From Dugong dugon (taxonomy: Eukaryota > Chordata > Mammalia > Sirenia > Dugongidae), in contig CM057464.1 in the NCBI GenBank assembly GCA_030035585.1, positions 30,707,465-30,771,464 of the forward strand: a DNA stretch of 64,000 nt, written 5' to 3'. Position 1 is the first letter of the stretch; every line of letters starts with the position of its first letter. The notes below the pieces were generated by a model. The model was not told where the DNA came from, searched no databases, and worked only from the letters and a program-made list of their open reading frames with translations. The position numbers were made by a program, and so were the translations under genes. Positions 53,590 to 63,297 of the stretch are shown here, piece by piece.

Positions 53590-54325
53590 GCTCCCCAGTG
53601 ATCATACTACAGTGAAATCTGTGAGAGCTGAACTCAAAGGGACTGCCTTGTTTGTCGGTCTCACAAGATTTCTGCCTTTGACAGGGTGCAATTTTATCAC
53701 TTTCTATCATTCTCTATTAGTGGAAAATATTTGGGTTTTTCTTACCTGACAAGTTTCCACGTTACACACGTTCTGGCTTTCACAGGTTTTACTGTGTATT
53801 TCACAAGTCCATTTACTCCAGCTTCTAATAAATGATTATTTTGCACTTTCTCTTCTTTCCTGAAATCTCCTCCCTCATCCTAAATCTCAACACAGCATCC
53901 ACCCATCACCAGTATCTATGTCCCAATAATCTGTGTTCACTCTTGTTTCTATAGACTAATTCTTTGTGCTTCTATTTAAAGTCGATCCCTCCACTTGTTT
54001 GCTAAATCCTACCCATCTTGCCTATTCAGTGACACCATTTCAGCCATTCTCTCCTCCCATTCTCATGTCATCATTTTTTCTTGTCTACAGGACTATTCTC
54101 ACCAGCATATAAAATATTTTTTGTTTCTCCTACCTTAAAGAACAAAAAACAAAAATTTTCCTTTGATCTCACTTACCACTCTAAGTGGCTACAATTTTGA
54201 ATCATTTTGTAAAAAATTATCTTCAAAAAGGTTGTTATCATTTACTATCACCAATTCCTCTTTTCCCATTTTTTCTTAAGTCTTCTCCAATCAAGATTTT
54301 GACCCCTTCTTTCCACTAATTTATA
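53590..54325. other. No gene identified
   Basis: Pyrimidine-rich sequence without coding or repeat signal that I can name. Confidence 0.45.
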
Positions 54326-54498
54326 GGTAGAGGGTCAGCAAAAAAGAGGGAGACCCTCAACAAGATGGAGTGACACACTGGCTGTAACAATGGGTTCAAG
54401 CGACTGTGAGGATGGTGTAGGATCGGGTAGTGTCTCGTTCTGTTGTACATGGGGTCGCTATGAGTCATAACTGACTTGACAGCACCTAACAACAACAT
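54326..54498 (+). mobile_element. RTE/BovB 3'-end fragment
   Basis: tagagggtcagcaaaaaaga to gacttgacagcacctaacaa matches 35920-36085 of the longer RTE. It is followed by a TA-rich run (54499-54532). Confidence 0.85.
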
Positions 54499-54588
54499 AT
54501 ATATATGTATTATATGTATATATACACATATAGACAATCTTCACTTTGCTCAATACAATGTATAATTCTTAATTCTAATCTTATTGAA

Positions 54589-54773
54589 AGGAGGCCTGGA
54601 GGCACAACAGTTAAGCACTTGACTGCTAACCCAGCAACTCTGCGGCAGAAAGACCTGGAGATCTGCTCCCATAAAGATTACAGCCTAGAAAATCCCATGG
54701 GGTAGTTCTACTTTGTCATATAGGGGTCTCTTATGAGTAGAAAATCGACTTGACAACAGTAGTTAACAACAAC
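54589..54773 (+). repeat. AfroSINE
   Basis: aggaggcctggaggcacaac head, gctcccataaagattacagc middle, aaaatcgacttgacaacagt tail. Perfect 12-bp target-site duplication aatcttattgaa at 54577-54588 and 54774-54785. Confidence 0.95.
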
Positions 54774-55122
54774 AATCTTATTGAACTATCAGCCCAATTT
54801 AACATAATTCATTGAATTATTCTTCATAAAACTTTTCCTTCATTGGTGTTCTGGACAGTACGTTCTATTGAGTTTCCTCCTGTCTTACTGGTGGCTTATT
54901 TTCAGTTTCTTGCTGAACCCTCCCATTCTTCTCCAGCTCTTATCTTCAGAGCAACTCAAGGTTTAAATCCATGGGCATATCCCCTTTTCTACCTATACTT
55001 CCTCCTTGTGATCTCACTCAGGTTCATGGCTTGAAGTACTAGTTTTCAGTATTTGTATTTTCAGCACAGACCTCAATTCTGCATTCCAGGCATCACCGGA
55101 AAAATGTTTCACATATTCAAAT
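54774..55122. other. No gene identified
   Basis: Nothing recognisable. Confidence 0.4.
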
Positions 55123-55328
55123 TTGTTGTTGTTACATGCCATCGAGTCAATTCTGACTCATAGCAACTCCATGTGACAGAGTAGAACTGTCCCATAGGGT
55201 TTTCTAGGCTTATATCTTTATGAGAGCAGATCACCAGTTCTCTCTCCTATTGAGCCACTGAGTGGGTTCAAACCACCAACCTTTCAGTTAGCAGTGGAGC
55301 ACTTAACCATTGTGCCACTGGGGCTCCT
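55123..55328 (-). repeat. AfroSINE
   Basis: ttgttgttgttacatgccat, catagcaactccatgtgacag, tcagttagcagtggagcact and the terminal gccactggggctcctt. A short duplication, ttcaaa, lies at both flanks. Confidence 0.88.
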
Positions 55329-55426
55329 TCAAAACGAGAACTTTTATTTTTGCCAAACCTGCTCCCTTTATCTCAGTAAATAGCAATTCATCCTTCTAGT
55401 TGCTCAATTCTACTGTCTTAACCTTT

Positions 55427-55459
55427 GCTATGAGTTGGAATCGACTTAGCAGCAGGTTT
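55427..55459 (+). repeat. AfroSINE/RTE tail scrap
   Basis: gctatgagttggaatcgact and a few bases more; only the shared 3' tail. Confidence 0.6.
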
Positions 55460-55622
55460 AACCTTGAAAATAGATCCAGAATTCAAACAATTATCATCTC
55501 TATCACTACTATCCTGATTGAAGTCACCATAAACTCTCTCCTGAAATACCCACAAGCCTCTGAACTGATGTCGATACTTTCATCCTTACCCTTTTACAGT
55601 TTATTCTTTAGAGTAGCCTTTT

Positions 55623-57074
55623 TGTCTTAAATATCTAGCACTGCTGCAACAGAAATACCACAAGTGGATAGCTTTAAAGAACAGGGATTTATTTTCTCAC
55701 AGTTCAGGAGGCTAGAAGTCTGAATTCAGGGCACCAATTCCAGAGGAAGGCTCTCTCTCTGTGGGCTTTGGGGGAAGATCCTTGTTTCTTCTTTCAGCTT
55801 CGTTGGTTCTCAGTGCTCCTCAATTATTTAGCAATCTTCACATGTGTTTCTGTCTTCTCTAGTTTGTGCTGTCTTGTCTCCATGTCTATGCTGCTCCTTA
55901 TAACTCAGAAGTTATTAGGTTTAGGATTCATCCTACACGGATATGGTCTCATTAACAAGACAAAGAAAACCTTATTCCCAAAAGAGATTACATTCACAGG
56001 CAAGGCCAGATTAAGTCACGTGAGGGCCCTAAACGCTGGTAATCTGTAGTGCCCCCTCCTCTGTTTACTTATGCATTTGAACAGGTTATGTGAGTTATAT
56101 ATACACATGTATATATACATATATGTGTGTGTCTGTCTGTCTTAGCTATCCATGATGTAACTTCTTTTTAAATGCAACTATAATATTAGCAATTGAATAC
56201 AAAAGTGGCATATGTCCTTTTAGCAGAATGAGATGAACTAAATTATAAAGTTTTTAGTGGATATGGGGTACTAAGATTTTTACTTAGGACATAACTCTGT
56301 ACAGAAATGCTATACAGTTGAAAACTAACTTGTCTGAATTCATTGTAATGGTAGACTTATTAGAGTTCCCTCGCTTTTACTTGTCATCTAGGACTGGAGT
56401 TCCCATTGGTTGTTTTCCAGGACGTCCGCAAGGGTATACTTGTTTGTATCATGGCAAAGAGCATTGGTGGCACCCCTGGCTGCAGTTGCTGGATCAACAG
56501 ATGTCGATGTACAAGATGGTTCTCTCAAAATGAATCAGAGACCTGTTATCTATTAATATAATCCATCCTTGCCCAGTAAGTGCTCAAGCTGAATCCAGTT
56601 GCATATTGGGTGAATGTAGCAAGGGTCAGACTGGACAGCCCACCCCCATCTCTTGTTTATTAGAAAAAAATAGTATGCTTCCAAGAGACCTGCTGATATA
56701 ATTAGTTTAATTACATGGGAGGGGACTGTAGGAGAAAGAAGGTACTGAAGTAGTGCGTGCCTCAGAGCCTAAACAACCTTGAGTGTGGCACCCTAGTGAC
56801 CCTGCATGAACTTTATTTCCAGCTGGCAAGTTCTCATGTACTGGAGCTAATATCAATTTCATTTAGTACCCTGCCAGTTCCCTTCCACTGAAGCACTGGC
56901 TTTTCCTTGTGTCTTGTCTGTTTGGCGTCTATGGTTCTTTGCTTTGGACAACTGGTGCCCCTGTTGTGTTGATGCTGTAAGCACGTGTTTACCTTGCTTA
57001 TTGGGTGATCCATCCCTGTTCACAGGTATAGGATTCCAGCTCATATTTTGGGAGGAACAATTCAATTCATAACA
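55623..57074 (-). mobile_element. Solo LTR, MLT1/MaLR-like, interrupted by a 1-kb insertion
   Basis: Minus-strand LTR, same family as 45219. It starts tgtcttaaatatctagcact and ends caattcaattcataaca. The 5-bp target-site duplication is ctttt (55618-55622 and 57075-57079). At 56001 it is interrupted and resumes at 57019 after a direct repeat of ttcacagg. The uninterrupted copy at 58516-58935 shows the empty site. Confidence 0.85.
56001..57018 (+). mobile_element. Putative hAT-like insertion inside an LTR
   Basis: A 1018-bp segment absent from the related LTR copy at 58516. It is bounded by a perfect 8-bp direct repeat, ttcacagg (55993-56000 and 57019-57026). Its termini, caaggccagatta and the complement cagggatggatca, agree at 8 of 13 positions, a weak inverted repeat of hAT type. 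Contains a CA/TA-rich run (56094-56146). No transposase is recognised; the longest frame (56318-56533) has no known motif. Orientation is arbitrary. Confidence 0.55.
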
Positions 57075-57284
57075 CTTTTAAGTCTAAGTCAAATCATGCC
57101 CTTCCACTATTGAAAACCCTCCACTATTTCTTCAGAGTAAACCCTATTGTTCTTCCAGTGATCTACAAAAATCTCACATAGCATGGTCCCTATTTCCTCT
57201 GACCTCATCTCCTGCTCTCTCCACCCCCAGCACTTACTCCACTTCAGCTACCCTTGTCTCCTGCAGTATCCCAATATCTTGAGG

Positions 57285-57404
57285 CACAGATGGTTTTTCA
57301 GAAGTAGGTCACCAAGCCTTTCTTCCAAGGTGACTCTGGGTGGTCTGGAATTGTTTCAGTTAGCAGCTAAGGATGTTAACCATTTGTACCACCCAGGACT
57401 CCCA
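57285..57404 (-). repeat. AfroSINE fragment
   Basis: ttcagaagtaggtcaccaag, caaggtgactctgggtgg and a diverged head complement ending accacccaggactccc. The tail is lacking. Confidence 0.7.
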
Positions 57405-58515
57405 ATCAATGATTAAAAGGACAGGTAAATAGCTTTGCATACCCCAGTGCTGGTTCTGAGGTCAAGGCATGAATCTGCTCTGAGACTCCAAATTGAATTT
57501 GTAGCATTATCATATTTCAGTGTCACTGTACATGCCTTTGACACCATTTGTTAACAACAGCAAGACTGTTTCCACCAGAGTCAATGATTTGGAGGCTGCC
57601 AGTCCCCTGATAGCAAATTTCCTCTGGTTCCTGGCACTGATGTTCTTTTATACAGTAGCACGACAACACAGCAAAACTGTCTTGTCCAAGAAATTATTAG
57701 AAAATTTGGAAAGATAATGGGGTAAAGAGAGGGCAAAAAAACAAAAGGTTAGATGTCTTAAATAGACAGCATCAGCCAAAGTAGGGATTATAGAGTATGT
57801 TTCACCACCTCCACTGTAATTATAACTTTGATTATCTGAGGGATGTTTTCCTGCCACAGTATTATATTTCAAGCTGAAAACTTGGTGGTTTTGAAATTTG
57901 CAGTTCAAAAGGAATGTATGACAAATTGATCCCCAAATTAACTTGGCATCGTTTTAGGTCATTGGCAGTTATGTCTGCTTGTCATAGTTTTCCTTTTCCT
58001 TGTATTTTACCCTAATTCCCCCACAAAACTCTTCCCTATGTATATACAAGCAAATAAACCACGTGACAGTTTTGTGGCAAATTGAGCCCTTTGTTCATAG
58101 ATTCCTGTACTGAAAACAGTACAATTTGCAGCTTTCCCAGATTTTATATATTTTCTTCCTACGCTTACAAGAACTAGGGAAAAGAATTGTCAAGGAGGGC
58201 GGAAAAATGTATTTAATGAAAGATTAGCCTACTGCCCCACTTCTCTGCCTATTCCGAAGAGCCTCTGAATAATCTTCGTTGGAAATATTAATTCATTATC
58301 TCTTCTTACCTCCTATAGAGTGAGGATTGAATTTAAATCCACAGCTTGCACACATTTATACAGAAAGAAAAGACTACTCCACACCAGCAACCACATACAC
58401 ACATACACAAGCATGCAGGATCTATATTAAGAGGATATTGCATTAATGTGAGACAAAATTGGGACTTCAAGGAGATAATGGACTGTTCTTCCATTTAGGT
58501 TAAAGAGATAGCAGC
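57405..58515. other. No gene identified
   Basis: About 1.1 kb without a recognised repeat. Overlapping opposite-strand short frames near 57520-57908 look accidental. Confidence 0.45.
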
Positions 58516-58936
58516 TGTCTTAGTTATCTAGTGCTGCTGTAACAGAAATATCACAAGTGGGTGACTTTAACCAATAGAAATTTATTTTCTTACAGTTTAG
58601 GAGGCCAGAAGTCCAAATTCAGGGTGCTGGCTCTACGGGAAGGCTCTCTCTCTGTTTGCTCTGGGGGAAGGTCCTTGTCTCTTTTTAGCTTCTGTTTCTT
58701 GGCTCCTTGGTGATCTTTATGTGGCTTGGCATCTATCTTCCCCCGTCACTGCCTGCTTCTTTGTGCCTATCTACTCATTTTATGTCTCAAAGATGATTGG
58801 TTTAAGACACACCCTACATTGATATGATCCATTAACATAACATAGAAAAGCTATTCCCAAATGGGATTACAACCACAGGTATAGGGGTTAGAATTTACAG
58901 CTCATTTTTTGGGGGGGACACAATTCAATTATAACA
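58516..58936 (-). mobile_element. LTR, MLT1/MaLR-like, minus strand
   Basis: tgtcttagttatctagtgct to tgggggggacacaattcaattataaca. Same family as the other three LTRs. It preserves the empty target site of the insertion at 56001 (ccacaggtatagg near 58874). No clear 5-bp duplication was found. Confidence 0.8.
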
Positions 58937-59612
58937 TCTGCCTACTTTTTGAGTAACACCAGGAATCTGCCCTTCCCCTAATATCTCAAAACATTCTTAC
59001 TTCATCAATAGATGTCCTATATTCAAACTTCATAATTCACTTAGAATAAAAACATGTTAATGAATAGATCACACTAATTTAAATTTAACTTTAAATTTAA
59101 TTATAGAGTCAATGTTGACATTCAAAGGCTTATATTATCATACCTCTCTGTATGTGTGTTTTAGTTCCAAAAACCTTGGGAATCTATTTACTTATTTGAA
59201 AAAATTCTGTTTTCAACTAAAAGGTATAAGTGTGATATTTAATCATTTCTCACTGTTGTTCTGGGTTACAGAAAGATAAAAGTTGCTCCTGTATATATTT
59301 GCCACATCTGAGTTTGAAGCCATCTCTAAATTTCTACCTGTCTGTTGCAACAGTTCTTTGATGTGGTTCTTGTTCCCATTTCAAACCAAATTTAGAGGAA
59401 TTAAAAGGTAGTGAAGACTTGCTGGAATCAAAAATAAAAGTTATTCTCATCACTAACTTCTCCCACTGGTTAATTTCTCAAACTTAGAAATGGCCGTAAG
59501 GAAAATATTAGATCCTTGATACTATCACTAAAACATAACCTCAAGGTACAGATCAAATTAAGGGTATCGTAGTAAAATGCCTTGTTAATATTTCAGAAAG
59601 ATTTAAAGTGGC
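58937..59612. other. No gene identified
   Basis: AT-rich; no coding signal. Confidence 0.4.
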
Positions 59613-59625
59613 TCCTATATAAACT

Positions 59626-59799
59626 GGAAACCTTGGTGGCATAGTGGTTAAGAGCTACGGTTGCTAGCCAAACAGTTGGCAGTTTGAATCCACCAGGCAT
59701 TCCTTGGAAACCCTATGGGGCAGTTCTACTCTGTCCTTTAGGGTTGTTATGAGTTGGAATTGACTCGACAGTAACTAGTTTTGGGTTTTTTTTTTTTTT
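59626..59799 (+). repeat. AfroSINE
   Basis: ggaaaccttggtggcatagt head, ttggaattgactcgacagta tail and a T-run. Target-site duplication cctatataaact (59614-59625) against cctatagaaact (59800-59811), one mismatch. Confidence 0.92.
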
Positions 59800-60079
59800 C
59801 CTATAGAAACTGTCAGTTAGACAAATGGCTGCTAAGAATCTTAAGCATATTGTTCCATAGCACCCTGATTTTCAGCTTAATATAGATAAGGGCTTGTCTA
59901 GAAAAGATTAGAGAGTATCTATTTTATCCAATGTAGTAAAATCCTACAAGATACATAGGAAGCTTTAAAAGTTTTTAAGAGTATTGTATGGACAAAAGCA
60001 AAAGTACGGCTCAAAAGGAACAGACATTTTACAAAATGAAGTCTCTGGGCCCTCAACCTACGGCTATCAAGAAACAGTC

Positions 60080-60867
60080 TGATGCTCTGACTGGGATCAC
60101 AACAGAGGGTCCTATACAGAGCTGAAGAAGGAAGGACGTAGAACAAAATTCTAACACAAAAAAAGACCAGATTTACTGGCCTGACAGAGACTGGAGAAAC
60201 CCCTAGAGTATGACCCCTGGACACCATTTTAGCCCAGTGGTGAAGTCACCCCTGAGGTTCATGGTTCAACTGGGGATTGGACAGCCCCATAAAACAAAAA
60301 GTGACTAATGAGACACAGCAGTCCAGGGAAAAGGACTAGAAGGCAGGAGGGGACAGGAAAGCTGGTGATAGGGAACCCAAGGTTGAGAAAGGGGTTGTTA
60401 ACCATTGTCATACGGCAATACATGTACTAACTGTTCAATGATAAACTATTTGTTCTGTAAACCTTCATCTAAAGTAAAAAAAAAAAAAGAGAGAGAGAGA
60501 GAGAATTATCTATGTGAGATCAAATTGACAACAGCAACTCAAAAGGTTTGATGGAAAGCCGAGGGGACAGTGAGTTGAAGATAATGGTGATGGAATAATT
60601 TGGAAAAGGATAGCAAGAATAGCAGCACAACTGGAAGACTGTGATCAAGGTCACTGAATTGTACATGTAGAAATTTTTGAAATGGTGTATCTTTGGCTAT
60701 GTATATTTTCACCAAAAAAAAAAAAGTTCCCCCAAGGTTGAGAAGGAGAGTGTTGAAGTGTCATGGGGTTATTAACAAATGTCGTAAAACAGTTTGTGTG
60801 CTGTCTGTTTAATGAGAATCTATTTGCTCTGTAAACCTTCATCTAAAGTACAATAAAAAAATTATCT
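60080..60867 (+). mobile_element. 5'-truncated L1 with a composite 3' UTR
   Basis: L1 3' UTR from about 60080 (gctctgactgggatcacaac). A first tail module ends in an A-run plus (ga)n at about 60476-60505. A second module of an older type follows (gatcaaattgacaacagcaac to ctatgtatattttcacc, ending in A at 60714-60725). A third module like the first ends at about 60867. Order A-B-A. The short versions at 4940-5199 and 7560-7829 lack the start of module B. Confidence 0.8.
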
Positions 60868-61229
60868 AAAAACAAACAAAAAAAGATACAGTTTGAGAAA
60901 GCTATTTATCTGCAAACTCAGTGAATTTCTTATGAAAGGAGAAAAATGACTCACTGGGCAGAACCCAGAGGGTAAGAGCCAAGAGCTATAAAGAAACCCT
61001 CCTGGGGTGCATCCCTAGTCTATAATAAAGGAAACTTGCTTGTCCCCAGAGCACACGCTCATCTGAATCTCAGAATGACAATGGACCAGTGACTACCAGT
61101 GCCTTTTGTTCTGTCCCTATTTGAATGGGAATGACTATTGTGGTCTTCTTTTCCCTGTTGCACTATTGTATGTTTGTTTTGTGAAAGGCACATAATATAT
61201 CACAAATCTCTGCTATCAAGAAGTATACT
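60868..61229. other. No gene; flank of the youngest L1
   Basis: Unrecognised sequence leading to the 5' end of the L1 at 61230. Confidence 0.45.
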
Positions 61230-61246
61230 CGGAGAGGGGGGAGGGG

Positions 61247-61256
61247 CAAGATGGCG
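61247..61256 (+). promoter_or_regulatory. YY1-like motif at the L1 5' end
   Basis: caagatggcg, about 17 bases from the element start. In human L1 a YY1 site at the same place directs accurate initiation. The older L1 has it at 14555-14564; copy 2 has caacatggca (17808-17817), one base off. Function here is inferred. Confidence 0.6.
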
Positions 61257-61812
61257 CTCTAGGCAGAAACACCACGCCGTCCCTCCACAGCAAAGATCCA
61301 AAAAACTAAGCCTAACAGAGAATCAACAATCCTGAAACCCTAGAACACCAAATGAAGAGATAAAGAACTCAGCCAAACACCAAACGGAGTGAGAATACTA
61401 AAAGAGAACGGAGAGCGAGGAGAGACTCAGGCAGAGATTCCTTACCAGCTAACGCAGCGCGGATCCACCATCTTGGATTCCTATCGGAGACCAGCAAACG
61501 GGAGAGCAGCCTTGCAGAGCATCTGGTCGGAGACAGAACGACCGGTAAACTGCGCTTAGCTTCACACATAACCATCTTCCCGCTGCACCCTACCTACCTG
61601 CACCGTGCACTAGACATCACATCACCAAGCGGTGCAGGCACGCACTATTGGAACCTGCCCAGCACTGACTACCGACCGTCCTGGTGGCTGCGGTGAGTGC
61701 CACAAGCAACCCATCCCAGTGGCTCCTCCTCAACTAGATCTGCCCAGCTGTACCACAAGAACGAAAAAAAAAAAAAAATCTACAATCAATAAACGAGAGA
61801 AAAATCTACTGA

Positions 61813-62862
61813 ATGCCCCGAAAACAGCAAACAATATCAAAACATTTACAAAAACAAGACAAGATGGCTCCAATAGGCGTCCAAATTAAAACACCAGATA
61901 ACTCTCCTGTGGAAGAAAATGCACTAGAAGTACCTGATACGGAACTCAAATCACTAATACTCGGAATTTTCCAAGAACTGAGGCAAAAAGCTGACAAACA
62001 TGAGGAAAAAATAGACAAATTTATGGAAAATACAGACAAAAAATTGGAAGAATTCAGGAAGATGATGCAAGAACAAAATGCCAAAATAAATTCACAACTC
62101 GAAATTATACAAAAACAACAATTAGAAATCCAAAAGATAAACAACAAGATTTCAGAAATGGACGGTGTCATAGAAGGGCTGAGAAGTAGATTTGAAACCA
62201 TGGAAGACAGGATCAGTGGAACTGAAGACAAACACTTGGATACAACTCTGTTTCAGGAAAACTCAGAAAAAAGAACAAAGAAAAATGAAGAGACCCTGAG
62301 AGTTATGTGGGACACAATTAAAAGCAAAAACTTACGAGTGATTGGCATACCAGAACAGGGGGAGAAAACAGAAAACACAGAGAGGATCATTGAGGAACTG
62401 CTGACAGAAAACTTTCCCAATATCATGAAAGATGAAAAGCTGGTCATCCAAGAAGCTCAACGAACCCCATATAAAAGAGACCCCAAAAGAAAATCACCAA
62501 GACATATCATATTCACACTCGCTAAAACTAAAGACAAACAAAGAATCCTGAGAGCAGCTCGTGAAAAACAAGAAGTCACATACAGAGGAGAAACAATAAG
62601 ACTAAGCTCAGATTATTCAGCAGAAACCATGCAGGCAAGAAGGCAATGGGATGACATATATAAAATCTTGAAAGAAAAAAATTGTCAGCCAAGAATAATA
62701 TATCCTGCAAAACTCTCATTCAGATTTGATGGTGAAATTAGGTCATTTCCAGATAAACAGAAACTAAAGGAATATGCAAAAGTAAAACCAAACTTACAAG
62801 AATTATTAAAGGGAGTTCTTCGATCTGAGGACAAACAGCTTCAGCCCTCAGGCAGGACCTAG
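61813..62862 (+). CDS. L1 ORF1 protein (RNA-binding chaperone), intact
   Basis: A 349-residue ORF1p that coats L1 RNA, forms trimers and acts in the ribonucleoprotein particle for target-primed reverse transcription. The start at 61813 (MPRKQQTISKHLQK) is conserved with copy 1 at 550. Residues about 45-170 are a charged heptad-like coiled coil (trimerisation). The RRM domain begins at residue 173 (NLRVIGIPE). The C-terminal nucleic-acid-binding domain runs from about 266 (SDYSAETMQARRQW) through YPAKLSFRFDGEIRSF to about 335. Length is close to the 338 residues of human ORF1p. No stop or frameshift is present, which sets it apart from the other ORF1 copies in the window. Confidence 0.95.
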   Translation: MPRKQQTISKHLQKQDKMAPIGVQIKTPDNSPVEENALEVPDTELKSLILGIFQELRQKADKHEEKIDKFMENTDKKLEEFRKMMQEQNAKINSQLEIIQKQQLEIQKINNKISEMDGVIEGLRSRFETMEDRISGTEDKHLDTTLFQENSEKRTKKNEETLRVMWDTIKSKNLRVIGIPEQGEKTENTERIIEELLTENFPNIMKDEKLVIQEAQRTPYKRDPKRKSPRHIIFTLAKTKDKQRILRAAREKQEVTYRGETIRLSSDYSAETMQARRQWDDIYKILKEKNCQPRIIYPAKLSFRFDGEIRSFPDKQKLKEYAKVKPNLQELLKGVLRSEDKQLQPSGRT

Positions 62863-63293
62863 GACCTAGGACGCAGGTTCACATGAACCAGATACCATTC
62901 TAGGAACTGAACTACAGACGACTTTCCAAAAACAAAAGATATACAACAGGGAATCAGAGAAATCAATCAAAGGATGACAACAACATCAAAACAATGAAAG
63001 AGGGAACAAACGGCATAGGTATAGAACCTTCTAAAGGAGAAGAAGGCAAGGCGATACCAAGTAAGGGTAGACTGCTTCAAAATTATAAAGATAAGGGTAA
63101 AATTCATGGTAACCACAAAAAAAGTTAACAAACCAACTCATAAAATTAAAGACGAAAAACATAAAGTCTCAACAAAAACAAAACCTACAAAAACAAAAGA
63201 AATAAACACAAAATCCACAAACAAAAGGAACTCAGCACAAGAGAGTAAGAAGAACAAAGAAAACTTCAGCATCACAAAAAAAAGCAATACAAA
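62863..63293 (+). other. Inter-ORF region of the young L1
   Basis: 431 bp between ORF1 and ORF2, far longer than the 63-bp spacer of human L1. It contains a 63-codon frame (63106-63297). Confidence 0.8.
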
Positions 63294-63297
63294 ATGA
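63106..63297 (+). CDS. Possible small lysine-rich inter-ORF frame
   Basis: A 63-codon frame opening MVTTKKVNKPTHK with 19 lysines. Its stop TGA (63295-63297) overlaps the ORF2 start ATG (63294-63296) as ATGA, a layout that could pass ribosomes to ORF2 by termination and re-initiation. Equivalent sequence occurs in copy 2 (20627-20842, stopping earlier) and copy 1 (about 1849-2036), with small indels. The composition partly reflects A-rich sequence. It may be only a spacer. Confidence 0.3.
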   Translation: MVTTKKVNKPTHKIKDEKHKVSTKTKPTKTKEINTKSTNKRNSAQESKKNKENFSITKKSNTK

